From Sandaracinaceae bacterium (GTDB lineage Bacteria > Myxococcota_A > Polyangia > Polyangiales > Houyiibacteriaceae): a stretch of DNA of 64,000 nucleotides. Position 1 is the stretch's first letter; each line of letters opens with the position of its first letter. The DNA is taken from positions 248,001-312,000 of the forward strand of contig JADJJE010000003.1 of the NCBI GenBank assembly GCA_016706685.1, given 5' to 3'. The notes beneath the pieces are model-generated. The model was not told the DNA's origin and did no database searches. It saw nothing but the letters and a program-made list of their open reading frames with translations. This document shows, piece by piece, positions 16,849 to 26,450 of this stretch. Position numbers and translations under genes: made by a program.

Positions 16849-17624
16849 GGACTGGCCGTTCGCAAGAAGCGCGTGAGGTCCGCGCGACGATCCGCACGCA
16901 GCGCCACGATGGTCTGACGCTCCACCCGCACCGCGCACTGCACCTGCGCGGTCTTCGCGTGCAGCTGCTCGAAGGGCTCGAGCCCGAGGCTGTCGGCGAT
17001 GAGCGTCGCCAGCCGCGCCACGTAGGCACCCGTCTGGGCCAGCAGCTCCGAGTTGCCCTTCTCCCGCAGCACGTCGCCCTCCACGTCGATCTCGGCGAGG
17101 TCGGTCACTCCCGCGAGGCTCATCAGCTGCTCCACGTCGTCGCTCATCGCTGCGCTCTCCTTGGTCAACGTCGCGCTCCGATGCAGCCCCGAGTCCCCGT
17201 CGCCGTGGCGGGCGCTGCCGAGCGGCGCAAAGGGCAGCACCTCGGCCACGTGGGCCACAGGGATGCCAGTGACGGTCTGCTCGGGCCCGGGGATGACGTC
17301 GCTCTCGTCCTGCTCTTGCGCCGCGCGCAGCAGCAGGTTCTGCCAGCTCTGCTGGATGGTGGCGCGGGAGGGCCACGGGCGGTCCACCGGGGTCACCTCA
17401 CCGCCGCGCCAGCGCAGCATCTCGAAGACCGCGCGCTCGCCGATGGCGCCGCCGTAGCGCGCGTGCACGATCTGGCCTGCGTCGAAGTAGAGGTAGCCCA
17501 TGCGCCCGTCGGACGTCACCTGCATGCAGCCGTGGGTGGCGCGCGTGCACTCCAGCTGCACCAGGTCGAACAGCGATGCGCCGCTGAGAGAGGCTCGGAA
17601 TCCGGGGTGGGTAGGGGTGGTCAT
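16845..17624 (-). CDS. DUF4388 domain protein with C-terminal roadblock-like half
   Basis: 259 residues from ATG 17624, preceded by AGGAG at seven bases. The N-terminal about 110 residues (GFRASLSGASLFDLVQLECT ... GRMGYLYFDAGQIVHARYGG ... AVFEMLRWRGGEVTP) fit DUF4388 (PATAN-like), seen in predatory and gliding bacteria, often with GTPase or two-component systems. The C-terminal part (DDVEQLMSLAGVTDLAEIDVEG ... ERQTIVALRADRRADLTRFL) looks like a second signalling or roadblock-like half. It is translationally coupled to the downstream roadblock gene, and amt lies just upstream in the same direction. Likely part of a signalling switch. Confidence 0.78.
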   Translation of the reverse strand: MTTPTHPGFRASLSGASLFDLVQLECTRATHGCMQVTSDGRMGYLYFDAGQIVHARYGGAIGERAVFEMLRWRGGEVTPVDRPWPSRATIQQSWQNLLLRAAQEQDESDVIPGPEQTVTGIPVAHVAEVLPFAPLGSARHGDGDSGLHRSATLTKESAAMSDDVEQLMSLAGVTDLAEIDVEGDVLREKGNSELLAQTGAYVARLATLIADSLGLEPFEQLHAKTAQVQCAVRVERQTIVALRADRRADLTRFLRTASP

Positions 17625-17660
17625 GTTGCTGCTCCTATTCACTCACGCTCGACATCACGT

Positions 17661-19085
17661 TCAAATCTCGGCGGGGTAGGCCTCGGCGCCGTGCGACACC
17701 AGGTCGAGGCCGGCGCGCTCTTCATCGGGGGTCGCACGCAGGCCAACGACCCGGTCGATCAGCTTGAAGAGCAAGAGGGACATCCCGAAGGCCCAGATGA
17801 AGCAGGCCAGCGCGCCGAGGGTCTGGCTGGCGAGGCGCATCACCGAGAAGCCCTCGTGGTGGAAGAGGGCTACCGCCAGGGTGCCCCACAAGCCGCAGAC
17901 ACCATGCACGCTCACCGCGCCGACAGGGTCGTCGATGCCGCGCCGCTCGAAGAAGAACACGGCGGCGATGACCAGAGCGCCAGCCACTGCACCGATCACC
18001 ACCGCGGCCCATGGCGGCACGTAGGCACAGCCCGCCGTGATGCCCACGAGGCCCGCGAGCGCGCCGTTGGCGGTGATGCCCACGTCCGGCTTGCCCACCA
18101 GGCGCCACGACACGAACATGGCGGACGTAGCCCCGGCCGCGCCGCCCAGGTTGGTGTTCAACGCGATGAGCGCCAGCGACTTGCCCACGCCACCGTAGAG
18201 CGCACCCTCGCCGCCCGTCACGCCCGTGGTGCTGCCCGCGTTGAAGCCGAACCAGCCCATCCACAGGATGAATACACCCAAGATCGTGTAGGCCACGTTG
18301 TGGCCCGGGATGGGGCGGGGCGTCCCGTCCTTGCTGTACTTGCCGAGGCGCGGTCCGATGACGATCGCGCCGGCGAGCGAGGCCCAACCGCCCACGCTGT
18401 GGACCACCGTCGAGCCGGCGAAGTCCGTGAAGGCCGGCAGCCCGAGGGAGTCCAGCAGCCCACCCTCGGGGGCCTCGAGCCAGCCCCCGCCCGCGAACAG
18501 GCCACCCCACACCCAGCTCCCGAAGATGGGATAGATGATGAGCGTGATGAACACCGTGTACACCAGGTAGGCCTGGAACTTGGTGCGCTCCGCCATGGCG
18601 CCCGACACGATGGTGGCCGCCGTTGCCGCGAACACCGTCTGGAACAAGAGGAACGCGTAGTTCCAGGGCACCTCGTCATAGCCCATGAGGAAGAAGCCGT
18701 CGGTGCCGAAGAGCCCGTTGGTGGTCCCGAACATGAGCCCGAAGCCCACGGCCCAGAACACGAGGGACCCGAAGCAGAAGTCCATCAGGTTCTTCATCAG
18801 GATGTTCACGGCGTTCTTGGCGCGCGTGAAGCCGGCTTCCACGAACGCGAAGCCAGCCTGCATCCAGAACACCAGGATGGATGCCACGATGATCCACAGG
18901 AAGTTCACGGGGAGCCCGCCGCCGCCAGCGTTCAGCGGGTCTTGGCTGAACTCCGGCTGCTGCGCGACCGCGTCACTCGGAGCGGGGGGCTGCGTGGCGC
19001 TGGTGTCATCCGACTGGGCACCGACCGAGAGCGGGGCGGCGTGGACGAGGAGCGCGAAGACGAGGGGGAGCGTCCGGGCTTTCAT
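17661..19085 (-). CDS. amtB: Ammonium transporter (AmtB family) with signal peptide
   Basis: 474 residues from ATG 19085. A cleavable-type signal (LPLVFALLVHAAPLSVGAQ) and a Gln/Pro-rich spacer precede eleven membrane helices. Channel motifs are present: the first pore His in DFAGSTVVHSVGGWAS and the second in VGAVSVHGVCGLWGT. ERTKFQAYLVYTVFIT and GFNAGSTTGVTGG are typical Amt segments. The C-terminal tail DEERAGLDLVSHGAEAYPA is the PII-contact region. It is 36 bases from the DUF4388 gene and could be cotranscribed with it. Normally paired with glnK, which is not seen here. Confidence 0.96.
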   Translation of the reverse strand: MKARTLPLVFALLVHAAPLSVGAQSDDTSATQPPAPSDAVAQQPEFSQDPLNAGGGGLPVNFLWIIVASILVFWMQAGFAFVEAGFTRAKNAVNILMKNLMDFCFGSLVFWAVGFGLMFGTTNGLFGTDGFFLMGYDEVPWNYAFLLFQTVFAATAATIVSGAMAERTKFQAYLVYTVFITLIIYPIFGSWVWGGLFAGGGWLEAPEGGLLDSLGLPAFTDFAGSTVVHSVGGWASLAGAIVIGPRLGKYSKDGTPRPIPGHNVAYTILGVFILWMGWFGFNAGSTTGVTGGEGALYGGVGKSLALIALNTNLGGAAGATSAMFVSWRLVGKPDVGITANGALAGLVGITAGCAYVPPWAAVVIGAVAGALVIAAVFFFERRGIDDPVGAVSVHGVCGLWGTLAVALFHHEGFSVMRLASQTLGALACFIWAFGMSLLLFKLIDRVVGLRATPDEERAGLDLVSHGAEAYPAEI

Positions 19086-19389
19086 CACGACTATCTTCCA
19101 CGGCCAACGTTTCGCGCCGATTTCCTGTCAGTAACAATGACGCGCTGCGTAATCGCGCACGGGCTGACGCCCGAAAGTCGTTACAATCAGAGGCGATTCC
19201 GAGAATGACGCGCACACCTTCCCCTACGTCTCGCGTGCCTCCATGACACGTCGTGTTTCGAACGAGTAACGTCCGCTGCGGCTGTGGGCCCACGAACCGG
19301 ACCCTGCCCACCCCGGCCAGCCCACCGTGCATTCGCGGTCGCGCGGTGGCGACTCAACTGCTAGGGTCCGCGCCTTCGGAGGTCTCTAC
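19086..19389. other. Divergent intergenic region between amtB and gcvPB
   Basis: 304 bases with no convincing ORF. It holds a GTAAC...GTTAC dyad (about 19131-19186) with a small GGGC-TGAC-GCCC hairpin between the arms, and AT-richer stretches around it. No clear sigma-54 or sigma-70 boxes could be fixed. It should contain both promoters and may carry a nitrogen-control site, but none can be named. Confidence 0.5.
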
Positions 19390-20880
19390 ATGCCAGGTTC
19401 TGCCGCCGCTGGGTTGACGTTCACTCCCCCCCTCATTTTCGAGCGTGGCGCCAAGGATCGCACCGGTGCTTCGCTGCCCGCGCCCGAGGTCCCGCAGGTG
19501 GACCCGGCCGCGCTCTACGGCGACCTGTTCCGCAAGCAGCAGCCCGGCTTGGCCGAGGTCTCGGAGCCCGAGGCCGTGCGCCACTACGTGCAGCTCAGCC
19601 AGCAGAACTTCGCCATCGACACGGGCATGTACCCGCTCGGGTCGTGCACCATGAAGTACAACCCGAAGGTCAACGAGTGGGCCGCGCGCCTGCCGGGCTT
19701 CGCCACGCTGCACCCGCTCACGCCGGACAGCATGGCGCAGGGCGCCCTCGAGCTGATGTACCGCCTCGAGCAGGGCCTCGCGCAGGTGTGCGGCATGGAC
19801 CGCGTGTCGCTGCAGCCGGCCGCCGGCGCGCAGGGCGAGTACGTGGGCCTGCAGATGATCCGCGCCTACCACACGGCGCAGGGTCGCAGCCCCAAGAAGG
19901 TGCTCATCCCCGAGACGGCGCACGGCACCAACCCGGCCAGCTGCGCGCTCAACGGCTTCACCGCCGTGCCCTTCCCCGTGGACGAGCACGGCATCGTGCT
20001 GCCGGAACAACTGGCCCCGTTCGTGGACGACGACGTGGCGGCCATCATGGTCACCAACCCCAACACGGTGGGCCTGTTCGAGACGCACATGGCGGCCATG
20101 TCCGAGATGGTGCACGCGAAGGGCGGCCTGGTGTACGGCGACGGCGCCAACCTGAACGCCATCATGGGGCGCGGTCGCCCCGGTGACTTCGGCATCGACG
20201 TCATGCAGTTCAACCTGCACAAGACCTTCACCACGCCGCACGGCGGTGGCGGCCCCGGTTGCGGCCCGGTGGGCTACAAGAAGATCCTGGACCCGTATGC
20301 GCCCGTCCCCGTGTCGGAGCGCAACGAGGACGGCACCTACCGCCTGGACTACGGCAGCCGCCCGAAGAGCATCGGTCGCGTGCGCTCGTTCCACACCAAC
20401 TTCGGCATGGCCGTGCGCGCGTACGCGTACATGCGCGAGATGGGGCCCGAGGGCCTGCGCATGGCCACGGATCTCGCGGTGCTCAACGCCAACTACCTGC
20501 GCGTGTGCCTGGGTGAGACGTGGAAGGTGGCGTTCGACCGCACCTGCATGCACGAGGTGGTCATCAGCGACAAGCACCTCAAGGACACGCACGTCACCAC
20601 CATGGACGTGGCCAAGCGGCTCATGGACTACGGCTACCATCCCCCCACGGTGTACTTCCCGCTGGTGGTCAAGGGCGCCATGCTGATCGAGCCCACCGAG
20701 ACCGAGACCAAGCAGGAGCTCGACGCCTTCGTGGCGGCCATGCAGGCCATCAGCGAAGAGGCCCACCGCGAGCCCGAGACGGTCACCGGCGCGCCGCACC
20801 TCACGCGCTTGCGCCGCCTGGACGAGACGCGCGCGGCTCGCACGCCGGTGCTGCGCTACACCCCGCCTGCTGGCGCTTGA
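19390..20880 (+). CDS. gcvPB: Glycine dehydrogenase (decarboxylating) subunit 2
   Basis: 496-residue C-terminal half of the split glycine-cleavage P protein. It is PLP-dependent: the Schiff-base Lys lies in MQFNLHKTFTTPHGGGGPG. Other family hallmarks are GMYPLGSCTMKYNPK, AGAQGEYVGL, HGTNPASCALNGF and the C-terminal YFPLVVKGAMLIEPTETE. Together with gcvPA it decarboxylates glycine and loads the aminomethyl group on the H protein. No gcvPA, gcvT or gcvH is in the window, so it stands apart from the usual cluster. ATG 19390 is the first family-like start. Confidence 0.97.
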   Translation: MPGSAAAGLTFTPPLIFERGAKDRTGASLPAPEVPQVDPAALYGDLFRKQQPGLAEVSEPEAVRHYVQLSQQNFAIDTGMYPLGSCTMKYNPKVNEWAARLPGFATLHPLTPDSMAQGALELMYRLEQGLAQVCGMDRVSLQPAAGAQGEYVGLQMIRAYHTAQGRSPKKVLIPETAHGTNPASCALNGFTAVPFPVDEHGIVLPEQLAPFVDDDVAAIMVTNPNTVGLFETHMAAMSEMVHAKGGLVYGDGANLNAIMGRGRPGDFGIDVMQFNLHKTFTTPHGGGGPGCGPVGYKKILDPYAPVPVSERNEDGTYRLDYGSRPKSIGRVRSFHTNFGMAVRAYAYMREMGPEGLRMATDLAVLNANYLRVCLGETWKVAFDRTCMHEVVISDKHLKDTHVTTMDVAKRLMDYGYHPPTVYFPLVVKGAMLIEPTETETKQELDAFVAAMQAISEEAHREPETVTGAPHLTRLRRLDETRAARTPVLRYTPPAGA

Positions 20881-20933
20881 GGCCATCCCGGCGGCGCAGG
20901 CCGTCGGGCGACCGGGCGACCGGGAACGAGAAA

Positions 20934-20959
20934 CGCCCGGCGGCGGGGGCCGTCGGGCG
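20934..20959. terminator. Bidirectional hairpin between gcvPB and rpmE
   Basis: Arms CGCCCGGCGG (20934-20943) and CCGTCGGGCG (20950-20959) pair with one mismatch over a 6-nt loop. It is followed by a short T stretch on the minus strand (GTTTCTCG) and TCTT on the plus strand. Placed between convergent genes, it can end both. Confidence 0.7.
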
Positions 20960-21019
20960 TCTTCATGAGGGAAGCAGCAGAGCCGCCTCGGGGATGCCGA
21001 GGCGCCCGCGTTCCACCGC

Positions 21020-21226
21020 TCAGGCGGTCTTCTTGCCGTACTTCTTGTTGAAGCGGTCGATACGGCCTGCGGCGTCCATGACCTTCTCCTTACCGGTGAA
21101 GAAGGGGTGACAGTCCGCGCAGATGTCGATCTGGAACGTGGACTGCGTGGAGCGAATCTCGTGAGTCGCGCCGCACGCGCAGCTGATGGTGACGGGCTGA
21201 TACTTGGGGTGGATGTCGGGCTTCAT
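21020..21226 (-). CDS. rpmE: 50S ribosomal protein L31, zinc-binding form
   Basis: 68 residues. Begins MKPDIHPKYQPVTISCACG with CxC, and later DICADCHPFFTGKEK, giving the zinc-type (C+) L31 pattern. The body DAAGRIDRFNKKYGK is standard. It binds the large subunit near the central protuberance. The zinc form can act as a zinc reservoir. It is a single gene convergent with gcvPB. Confidence 0.97.
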   Translation of the reverse strand: MKPDIHPKYQPVTISCACGATHEIRSTQSTFQIDICADCHPFFTGKEKVMDAAGRIDRFNKKYGKKTA

Positions 21227-21323
21227 GGTGGTCCTCGTACGCTCCGAAGATTAGAGCGGCAGGCGTAGGTAGCAGCCTGCGCCCGAGATCGCAAGACACG
21301 CGGCCTCGGGCCGCGAGGCGTGG

Positions 21324-22876
21324 TCAGGGCACCAGGTTCGAGTCCAGCACCAGCGCGTCGGCCTGACGGGTCACGTGGTGCACGGTGAGCGAGCGCTGCT
21401 CCTGGTCACCCGTCACCCACGCTGCCCCGGTGCCCAGCACGAAGGCGTCGTCGCCGCGCGGCAGGTGGATGTCGCCGAGCTCCGTGTCGCCCACGATGAC
21501 CTCGCCCGCCGCGTCGATGAGCAGCGCATGGGTCCCCACGAACGCGTAAGCGCCGGATCGTCGCCCTCCCAGCGCTCGTAGAGCACGATGAACTGGTCGC
21601 CCCCGATGGGCAGCAGCTTGGGCCGCTCGGCGTGCACGTCGCCCTCGCCCGCGTGGTCCGTCAAGAAGCGCACGCGGTTCTGCAGCGCCGTGCCGCCGCT
21701 GGTGACGTCCTGCGTGTGCGGCAGGCCCTCGTCCAGGTGGCTGGTGCTCTCCGAGTCGAGCTCCGCGAAGTTGCTGCGGATGCGGGTGATGACCAGGTCG
21801 CGCGCGCCGCCGATGCGCCCGTCACTGGGCTCGCTGGTGACTCGCTCGGTGGCGAACAGCACCAGGTAGCCGAAGCTCGCGTCCTCCGTGATGGGGGCGA
21901 TGTCGCCGAGGCGCGTGTAGGTGTTGTTGTTCCCCGTGGCGCCCTTGATGAAGTAGGCCGTGTAGGCGTCGCTGCGCGCGCTACCCGACACGCGGTCGAA
22001 CACCAGCTGGCGTGGGTAGGCGTCGCCCAGGTGCAGCTCGATGAACCCGCCCCCGTGGTGCAGCAGGCGCACGTCGAACGAGTGGCTCACCCACATGGAC
22101 GACGTACGGCGAATGGCGCCGTCGGTGGCGCTCAGCACGGTGGTGATGGCCTTCTGGTGCCGCGTGCCGCCGCTGTCCGGGTCGGTGTTGATGCCGTGCA
22201 CCAGGGCCAGCTCGCCGCCCCCGAAGGCCAGGCGCGCGGTCGACGCCACCATGGGGTTGATGAGCTTCTCGGGCTCTTCGCCAGTGGCCTCACGAGCCAG
22301 GTCGAGGTCCACCGAGAAGCGCACCTCACCCGTGGGCGAGACGCGCACCACGTGCACCACGTTGGCGCGGTACTGGTTGGCGCCCGGGTAGCCGCGCGAC
22401 AGCTCGCGGTGCGCGGCCTCGTCCACGGCGCTGGCCACGAAGTAGTCGCCGTCGTCTGCCCGCGCGAGCCCTATGATGCGGTCGAGCAGCGGGACCTCGA
22501 GCGCGCGTTCCACGGCGTAACCCTCACCGCTCGGCGCGAGGCGCAGCAGCACGGCACGCGGACGCTCGCCCAGCGCGGTGTCCACGCCCTCGTCCTGCAC
22601 CAACACGTCCACGCTCGCACCGTCGGGCCGCGCCACGATCTTGGGGCGGTGCCCGTACATGGCGTTGTGGTCGTCCGGTCCCACCAGGTCTTGGCGCGAC
22701 ACGTCGAATGGCGTCACCAGCTCGGCGACGGTGCGCTCCGTGAGCTCGCGCGCCTCACTAGGGGCCGGGAGCCCACCGCCCCCCGTTCCGTCGTCACTGC
22801 ACGAGCAGCCGGGGAACAGGGAGGCCGAGAGGGCGAGGACCGCCAGGACGTGGCGCTTGGGGGGGATGCGACGCAT
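21324..22876 (-). CDS. Lipoprotein of unknown function, frameshifted near its C-terminus
   Basis: About 517 residues if repaired. The signal with lipobox LFPGC (HVLAVLALSASLFPGCSCS) starts at ATG 22876. The body shows repeated beta-like segments (KIVARPDGASVDVLVQDEG, DGDYFVASAVDEA, GGGELALVHGIN), resembling a propeller or repeat lipoprotein; no catalytic motif is recognised. Near 21550 the frame turns to nonsense (SWGPMRCSSTRR). The adjacent frame continues smoothly with FVGTHALLIDAAGEVIVGDT to a stop at 21324. One missing G around GGCGCTT (21548-21553, minus strand) explains this. The uninterrupted upstream frame alone would end at 21413. Confidence 0.75.
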
Positions 22877-22909
22877 ATCCGCATGGTGCCACGCGGACGG
22901 CGGGGAAGA

Positions 22910-23305
22910 CTATCCCCAGACGTTCACGCTGATGGGCTGGATGATGTAGCGCACGCGCACCTCGGTGGGGGTGCGGTAGGGGTACTTGTCCACGCCCATG
23001 TACTTCTTGGCCAGCGCGTCGATGTGCTCCTCGGCGCCCTCGGTGGTGATCTCCACCACTTCACCGCGGATGCTGAGCATGCGGTACGGGTTGGCCGGGT
23101 CCACGATGCTGAGCGCCACGCGCTTGTCGCGCTTGAGGTTCTTGTCTTTCACGCGGCCGGCGGCGCTGTTGATGACGACCTTGTCGCCCTCGCGGTCGAC
23201 CCACACGGGGGTCACCTGGGGGGAGCCGTCCTTCATGAGGGTGGCAACGTGGGCGAACGCGGGCTTGTCCAGCAGGTCGACGTGGGACTCGGGGATCTTG
23301 CTCAT
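22910..23305 (-). CDS. Pyridoxamine 5'-phosphate oxidase-like flavin/F420 protein
   Basis: 131 residues from ATG 23305. The split-barrel PNPOx-like pattern is clear: FAHVATLMKDGSPQVTPVWVDREGDKVVINSAAGRVKDKNLKRD, then RMLSIRGEVVEITTEGAEEHID. This subclass (PPOX class, often F420- or FMN-dependent) performs reductase reactions; the substrate is unknown. The upstream residues to 23368 are not family-like, so the shorter start is used. It runs in the same direction as the lipoprotein gene but probably has its own promoter. Confidence 0.9.
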   Translation of the reverse strand: MSKIPESHVDLLDKPAFAHVATLMKDGSPQVTPVWVDREGDKVVINSAAGRVKDKNLKRDKRVALSIVDPANPYRMLSIRGEVVEITTEGAEEHIDALAKKYMGVDKYPYRTPTEVRVRYIIQPISVNVWG

Positions 23306-23470
23306 GACGGGGTCTCCTCGGCTTCGGGTTGGCTGCGCCCGTTGTCGCATGAGGAGCCGCAGCGTCACAAGCGGCTTGCCCTGCGAAGAGCAGCTGGCTA
23401 CTTAAGAAGCCGCCGGCATGTCAGCCACTTTTTTGCGTCATCGCCCCTACCCGGATACCAGGAGGTAACT

Positions 23471-23752
23471 ATGGGACAGAAGCGGATTCAGCTCATCTGC
23501 CGTGGACGCGTTCAAGGCGTGTATTTTCGTGCCTCTGCGCGTCGCGAAGCTCGTCAGAACGGGCTCAGCGGGTGGGTCAAGAACCGCAGCGACGGCTCGG
23601 TGGAATTGATCGTCGAAGGCGAGGAGGATGCCGTGAAGGACTTCCTCCAGTGGGCTCAGACGGGACCTTCCACTGCGCGTGTCGACAAGGTCGAGACCAA
23701 ATGGCGCAGCTATACCGGAGAGTTCTCGGGCTTTCGGATCGCGGGCAACTAG
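23471..23752 (+). CDS. acyP: Acylphosphatase
   Basis: 93 residues. The active-site motif CRGRVQGVYFRASAR carries the catalytic Arg, and LSGWVKNRSDGSVELIVEG supplies the Asn that binds the substrate. It cleaves acyl phosphates. A strong ribosome site AGGAGGT lies four bases before ATG 23471. The 3' end overlaps the likely start of the next, large membrane-protein gene by 52 bases. Confidence 0.97.
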   Translation: MGQKRIQLICRGRVQGVYFRASARREARQNGLSGWVKNRSDGSVELIVEGEEDAVKDFLQWAQTGPSTARVDKVETKWRSYTGEFSGFRIAGN

Positions 23753-26311
23753 CCCACCCCCCCACGAAGGCTCCACGCTCCACGCTCCGCGCGCTGGGGG
23801 CTGCCCTCCTCCTGTGGGTGGTGCTCGGCCTGACGGCGCGGGTCGTGGCCCAGGAGCCCCCGCAGCCCCATGAGCCCCAGGCTGCCCCAGCGGATGCCGT
23901 GGGCGTGGCACCGGTTGCGGCGGCCCCTGTCGCCAACTCGCCCGAGCTCGTGCGTGAGCGCACGCGTCCGCTCGCGGAGCTGGGGACGGACCTGGCGTCT
24001 CCGGACCGGGCCGTCCGTGTGCGGGCTTTCGACACGCTGCGCACCCTGTCCGCGAGCCGTGTAGCCGACGTGGAAGCACGACTCCGGGACCTGCGGCTGA
24101 CGAGCGATCCCCCCTCGGCGGCGGCGTTCAACGCGCTCGTGGAGGTGCGCCACCACATGGGCTTCGAGGGGGCCGACAACCCCGTCGACTTGGCTCTGGG
24201 AGTTCGCCAGCTGCTGGGCGCGCAGCGCACGCCTGGCGCGACCATGCTGCAGGTCGCAGAGCGCCTGGCCCTGCTTCGCGGGCTCGAGTTCATGGACTCG
24301 CTCGCTGCCGACCGAGTGATGATTGGCTTCTTCCAGCGCGGTTGGAGTGTCTGGCAGTGGGAGGCGCGCCACGTGGTGGGTCGCCGCGGGCTGCGCATGC
24401 TGCCGGCGCTCATCGAGGGGCGCAGCGCGGGCAATCCCGAGGTGCGCCGCTGGGCGGTCGGCAGCATCCGGCGGTTGGGCGTGGACTCGGTGGGGGCTGC
24501 TGTTCAGATGGCCCCCCCGGCGCAACTTCCCGACGTGCTGCGGGCCTACGCTAGCCTGAGCGACCTGAACGCGATGCCGGCCGTGATCACATTCGTGGAC
24601 CACCCGGACGCCGCCGTGCGCGACGCCTCACGCGAGGCCACCGCCAGCTACGAGCGCAACGCCATCTGGCAGTTGCGGCTCGCGTACCGCAACAAGCTCG
24701 GGGAGAACGCGGACCTCGCGTGGAGCTGGCAGACCACCATGCAGCGACTGTTCGACGGTCTGGACGCGAGGCGCCTGGGTCCCGCCAACGAGCTGCTCGC
24801 GGAGGGGCTCGAGGCGGCGCGGCGCGGCGACTGGGAGACCATGCGCGAACGCTACGACCGCGCGCTGCGCCGTGAGCCGCTGCTGCCACGCCGGTCGGAG
24901 ATGGCGGCGGGGTACGTGGCCGAGGCCACCCAGCGCCTGGAAGCGCTCACGGGCACGGACGATGCGCCGGCGGTGGACGCTGCGCTCACACTGCTGCGCC
25001 GGGCCGTTCGGCTTGCACCGGAGCACCCCGAGGTGAGCACCTGGCGGGCCACGGTGGCGTTCCACGAAGCCGAGCGCATGCGTCAGCTCGGGGTCCTCGA
25101 CGAAGGCGCGTACGAAGCCGTCCTGGTGGCCCGCCCTGACCACGCGGGGGCAGCCGCTGTGCTTGCCGACATCGAGGACGGCGGCGTCGGGGAGGTCGAG
25201 CCCAGCGGAAGCCTACTCGCCGCGCAGCTCCTGACCCTGCTCGGCATCCTGCTACTGCTGCCCTACGGGCGCCTTCAGCCGCTCGCCCAACGCGCTCGCA
25301 GCACCGCGGCCACCGCCGCCGCACGCGCCTGGGGCCTGGCGCAGCAACGCGCGCCGGTGAGAGCGTCCACGGTCTCGGACGCAGACTCGCTCCCGTCCTC
25401 GGTCTCGGACTCCGTCTCGGTCTCGGTCACCGCCTCGGTCTCCGTCTCGGTCTCCGACTCCGTCTCGGTCTCCGCCTCGGCCTCGGACTCCGACTCCGTC
25501 TCGGTCTCCGTCCGACTCGGCCTCGGACTCCGACTCGGTCTCGGTCTCCGACTCGGTCTCCGCCTCGGCCTCGGACTCCGACTCGGTCTCGGTCTCCGAC
25601 TCGGTCTCCGACTCGGCCTCGGTCTCCGACTCGGTCTCGGTCTCCGGCCCCGCCTCCGTGCGTCCGTCGCCACGCGACTGGCTCACCTCCACGAGTCAGC
25701 GCCTCCAGCCGCTGCACCGGGCGGCGCGCCGTGTGGGGTTCTTCCTCCGCTCGCTCGCTCGCGCGCTCCTGCCCAAGCGGGCCGGCAGCGCCGCCACGCC
25801 AGCTCACCCGAGTCGGGCACGTCAGCACGCGGAGAGGCTCTTCGCTAGCGCCTCCGCCAGGGTCCCTGCCTTCGGCCAAGTAGCCGCCCGGGTGCGCCGC
25901 CCGCGCCTCGAAGCGGCCAGCCGCAAGGTACGTCGCAAGCTGCCCAGCCTCGTCGAACTGCGCAGCACGTTGGCCATGCTGGCCAGCTCCGAGCCGCCAC
26001 AGCTGTCCCCGTCCGCCGAGCCGCAGCGTCAGCGTGCGCTCATGGAGCCAGAGGTCGTTCCTGCGCCTGCAACCGTCGCCACGCTCATGCTGGAACACGC
26101 CCTCGACGTGGATCGCCTGGCATCCAGCCATGACGCGGAGCTGGACGAGCTGCTCTTCGGCGACTCGGAGCCGGGCCTCGACACAGCGGATGAGCAGCTC
26201 GCGCAGCCCATGAGCCCGCTTGCCGCGCACGACCTCTTTGTGGCGCTCGCGCAGCTGTCCCACGACACGAGCCCAGGGTTGCTCGAGGCACCGGACACGC
26301 TCCCGGGCTGA
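23701..26311 (+). CDS. Large HEAT/TPR-like membrane-anchored protein, interrupted by a frameshift in a Ser-rich repeat
   Basis: From ATG 23701 (overlapping acyP) an N-terminal helix (LGAALLLWVVLGLTARVVAQ) anchors or exports the protein. Helical HEAT/TPR-like segments (FDTLRTLSASRVADVEARLRD, LPALIEGRSAGNPEVRRWAVG, VDAALTLLRRAVRLAPEHPE) follow, and a second helix (LLAAQLLTLLGILLLLPYG) lies near residue 510. Then comes a Ser/Val/Asp repeat. At about 25512 the frame slips: it turns into repeated RLGLG and ends at 25848. The other frame carries on the SDSVSVSD repeat into PSPRDWLTSTSQRLQPLHRA ... SPGLLEAPDTLPG, ending at 26311. One missing T in GTCTCC explains it. No known function. Confidence 0.7.
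25380..25655 (+). repeat. Short Ser-rich coding repeat (CTCGGTCTCCGACTC type)
   Basis: About 275 bases of imperfect 6-bp steps, TCGGTC, TCCGAC and TCGGAC, coding in the intended frame for a (Ser-Val/Ser-Asp/Ser-Ala)n spacer. It has the makeup of a slippage-prone tract, and one base is missing at about 25512. Copy change by multiples of six keeps the frame; single-base slips break the C-terminal domain. Confidence 0.85.
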
Positions 26312-26369
26312 CCTCGCACGCGTCCGTGGGCTTTGGGCTGCAGCGGCGCACGAAGACCAGACGCAAGAA

Positions 26370-26389
26370 CGCCCAGCTCTCGCCGGGCG
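26370..26389. terminator. Hairpin at the end of the ribosomal-protein run
   Basis: CGCCCAGC / GCCGGGCG arms around a 4-nt loop, with TTCTTG after it on the minus strand, 62 bases past the rplQ stop. It is likely the terminator of the long minus-strand ribosomal block; on the plus strand it may also stop the convergent membrane-protein gene. Confidence 0.6.
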
Positions 26390-26450
26390 TCTTCACCACC
26401 GTGGTACCGGTGGCCATGCTTTCGCGCTAGACCGCAGTCCGGCGCAGGCG

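Noticed and set aside
16707..19208. Long plus-strand ORF opposite amtB and DUF4388
   Set aside because: Composition is Arg/His/Gly-rich with no motif, while the minus strand codes for recognised proteins.
25380..25655. Serine-rich simple repeat considered as a CRISPR array
   Set aside because: There is no spacer diversity and the tract is coding on one strand.
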